From an uncultured Rhizobiaceae group bacterium (GTDB lineage Bacteria; Pseudomonadota; Alphaproteobacteria; Rhizobiales; Rhizobiaceae), in contig CALIOE010000082.1 in the NCBI GenBank assembly GCA_938044775.1, forward strand, positions 1 to 32,883: a stretch of DNA of 32,883 nt, given 5' to 3'. The position numbers were made by a program, and so were the translations under genes. Shown one piece after another: positions 32,874 through 32,883 of this stretch (position 1 is the first letter of the stretch; every line of letters begins with the position of its first letter). The notes beneath the pieces were generated by a model. It ran no database searches and was not told where the DNA came from. It was given only the letters and a program-made list of their open reading frames with translations.

Positions 32874-32883
32874 ACCGGGTGTC

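Noticed and set aside
1-32883. CRISPR arrays, tRNA genes, insertion sequences
   Set aside because: No regularly spaced repeats, tRNA cloverleaf or transposase-like frame was seen on either strand.

Overview
The window reads as a catabolic and transport island of an alphaproteobacterium. An intact aglE-F-G-A-K operon with a divergent aglR regulator matches the rhizobial (Sinorhizobium type) alpha-glucoside system. MalK/UgpC-type ATPases, a TctDE/TctABC tricarboxylate system, moderate GC content and frequent GTG/TTG starts fit Hyphomicrobiales or a near relative; I cannot name a genus. No rRNA, tRNA, CRISPR array, insertion sequence or phage gene was found.

Region A (3-5766, +) is an ABC sugar or osmolyte importer: the 3' part of a solute-binding protein, two permeases, a GH63-type glycoside hydrolase resembling mannosylglycerate/glucosylglycerate hydrolases, and the ATPase. 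The first permease carries a periplasmic DUF11-like beta domain and the second has an extra N-terminal four-helix block. Region B (5947-8529) holds an unrecognised small protein on the minus strand, a divergent LysR regulator, a TauE/SafE permease and a 78-residue protein.

Region C (8526-17691) is a tricarboxylate locus. On the minus strand lie a PrpF/GalD-type isomerase, a fused TctA-TctB permease and the TctC binding protein. Divergent from them is the TctD-TctE two-component system. Beyond it, again on the minus strand, are a TcuA-type FAD tricarballylate dehydrogenase and a D-2-hydroxyacid dehydrogenase. The likely logic is that TctDE senses an extracytoplasmic tricarboxylate, TctC/TctAB import it with ion coupling, and TcuA plus the isomerase feed it to the aconitate/citrate pool. 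No TcuB electron-transfer partner is visible. The tctC leader has three copies of one heptamer arranged so that its Shine-Dalgarno could be alternately sequestered or freed, with a candidate upstream ORF.

Region D (17893-20009, +) is a coupled pair: a Tat-type exported alkaline-phosphatase-fold protein and a polytopic membrane protein. Region E (20072-27859) is the agl alpha-glucoside operon with AglR and three AGCGCT-core operator sites in the divergent promoter. Region F (28037-32873) has a cytochrome P450, a type I sulfatase with a tiny coupled ORF behind it, and a divergent YtcJ-like amidohydrolase.

Across regions A, C and E, every binding-protein gene is followed within about 8-21 nt by a strong stem-loop without a T-tract, ahead of the permease gene. 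This suggests a common post-transcriptional way of making more binding protein than permease.
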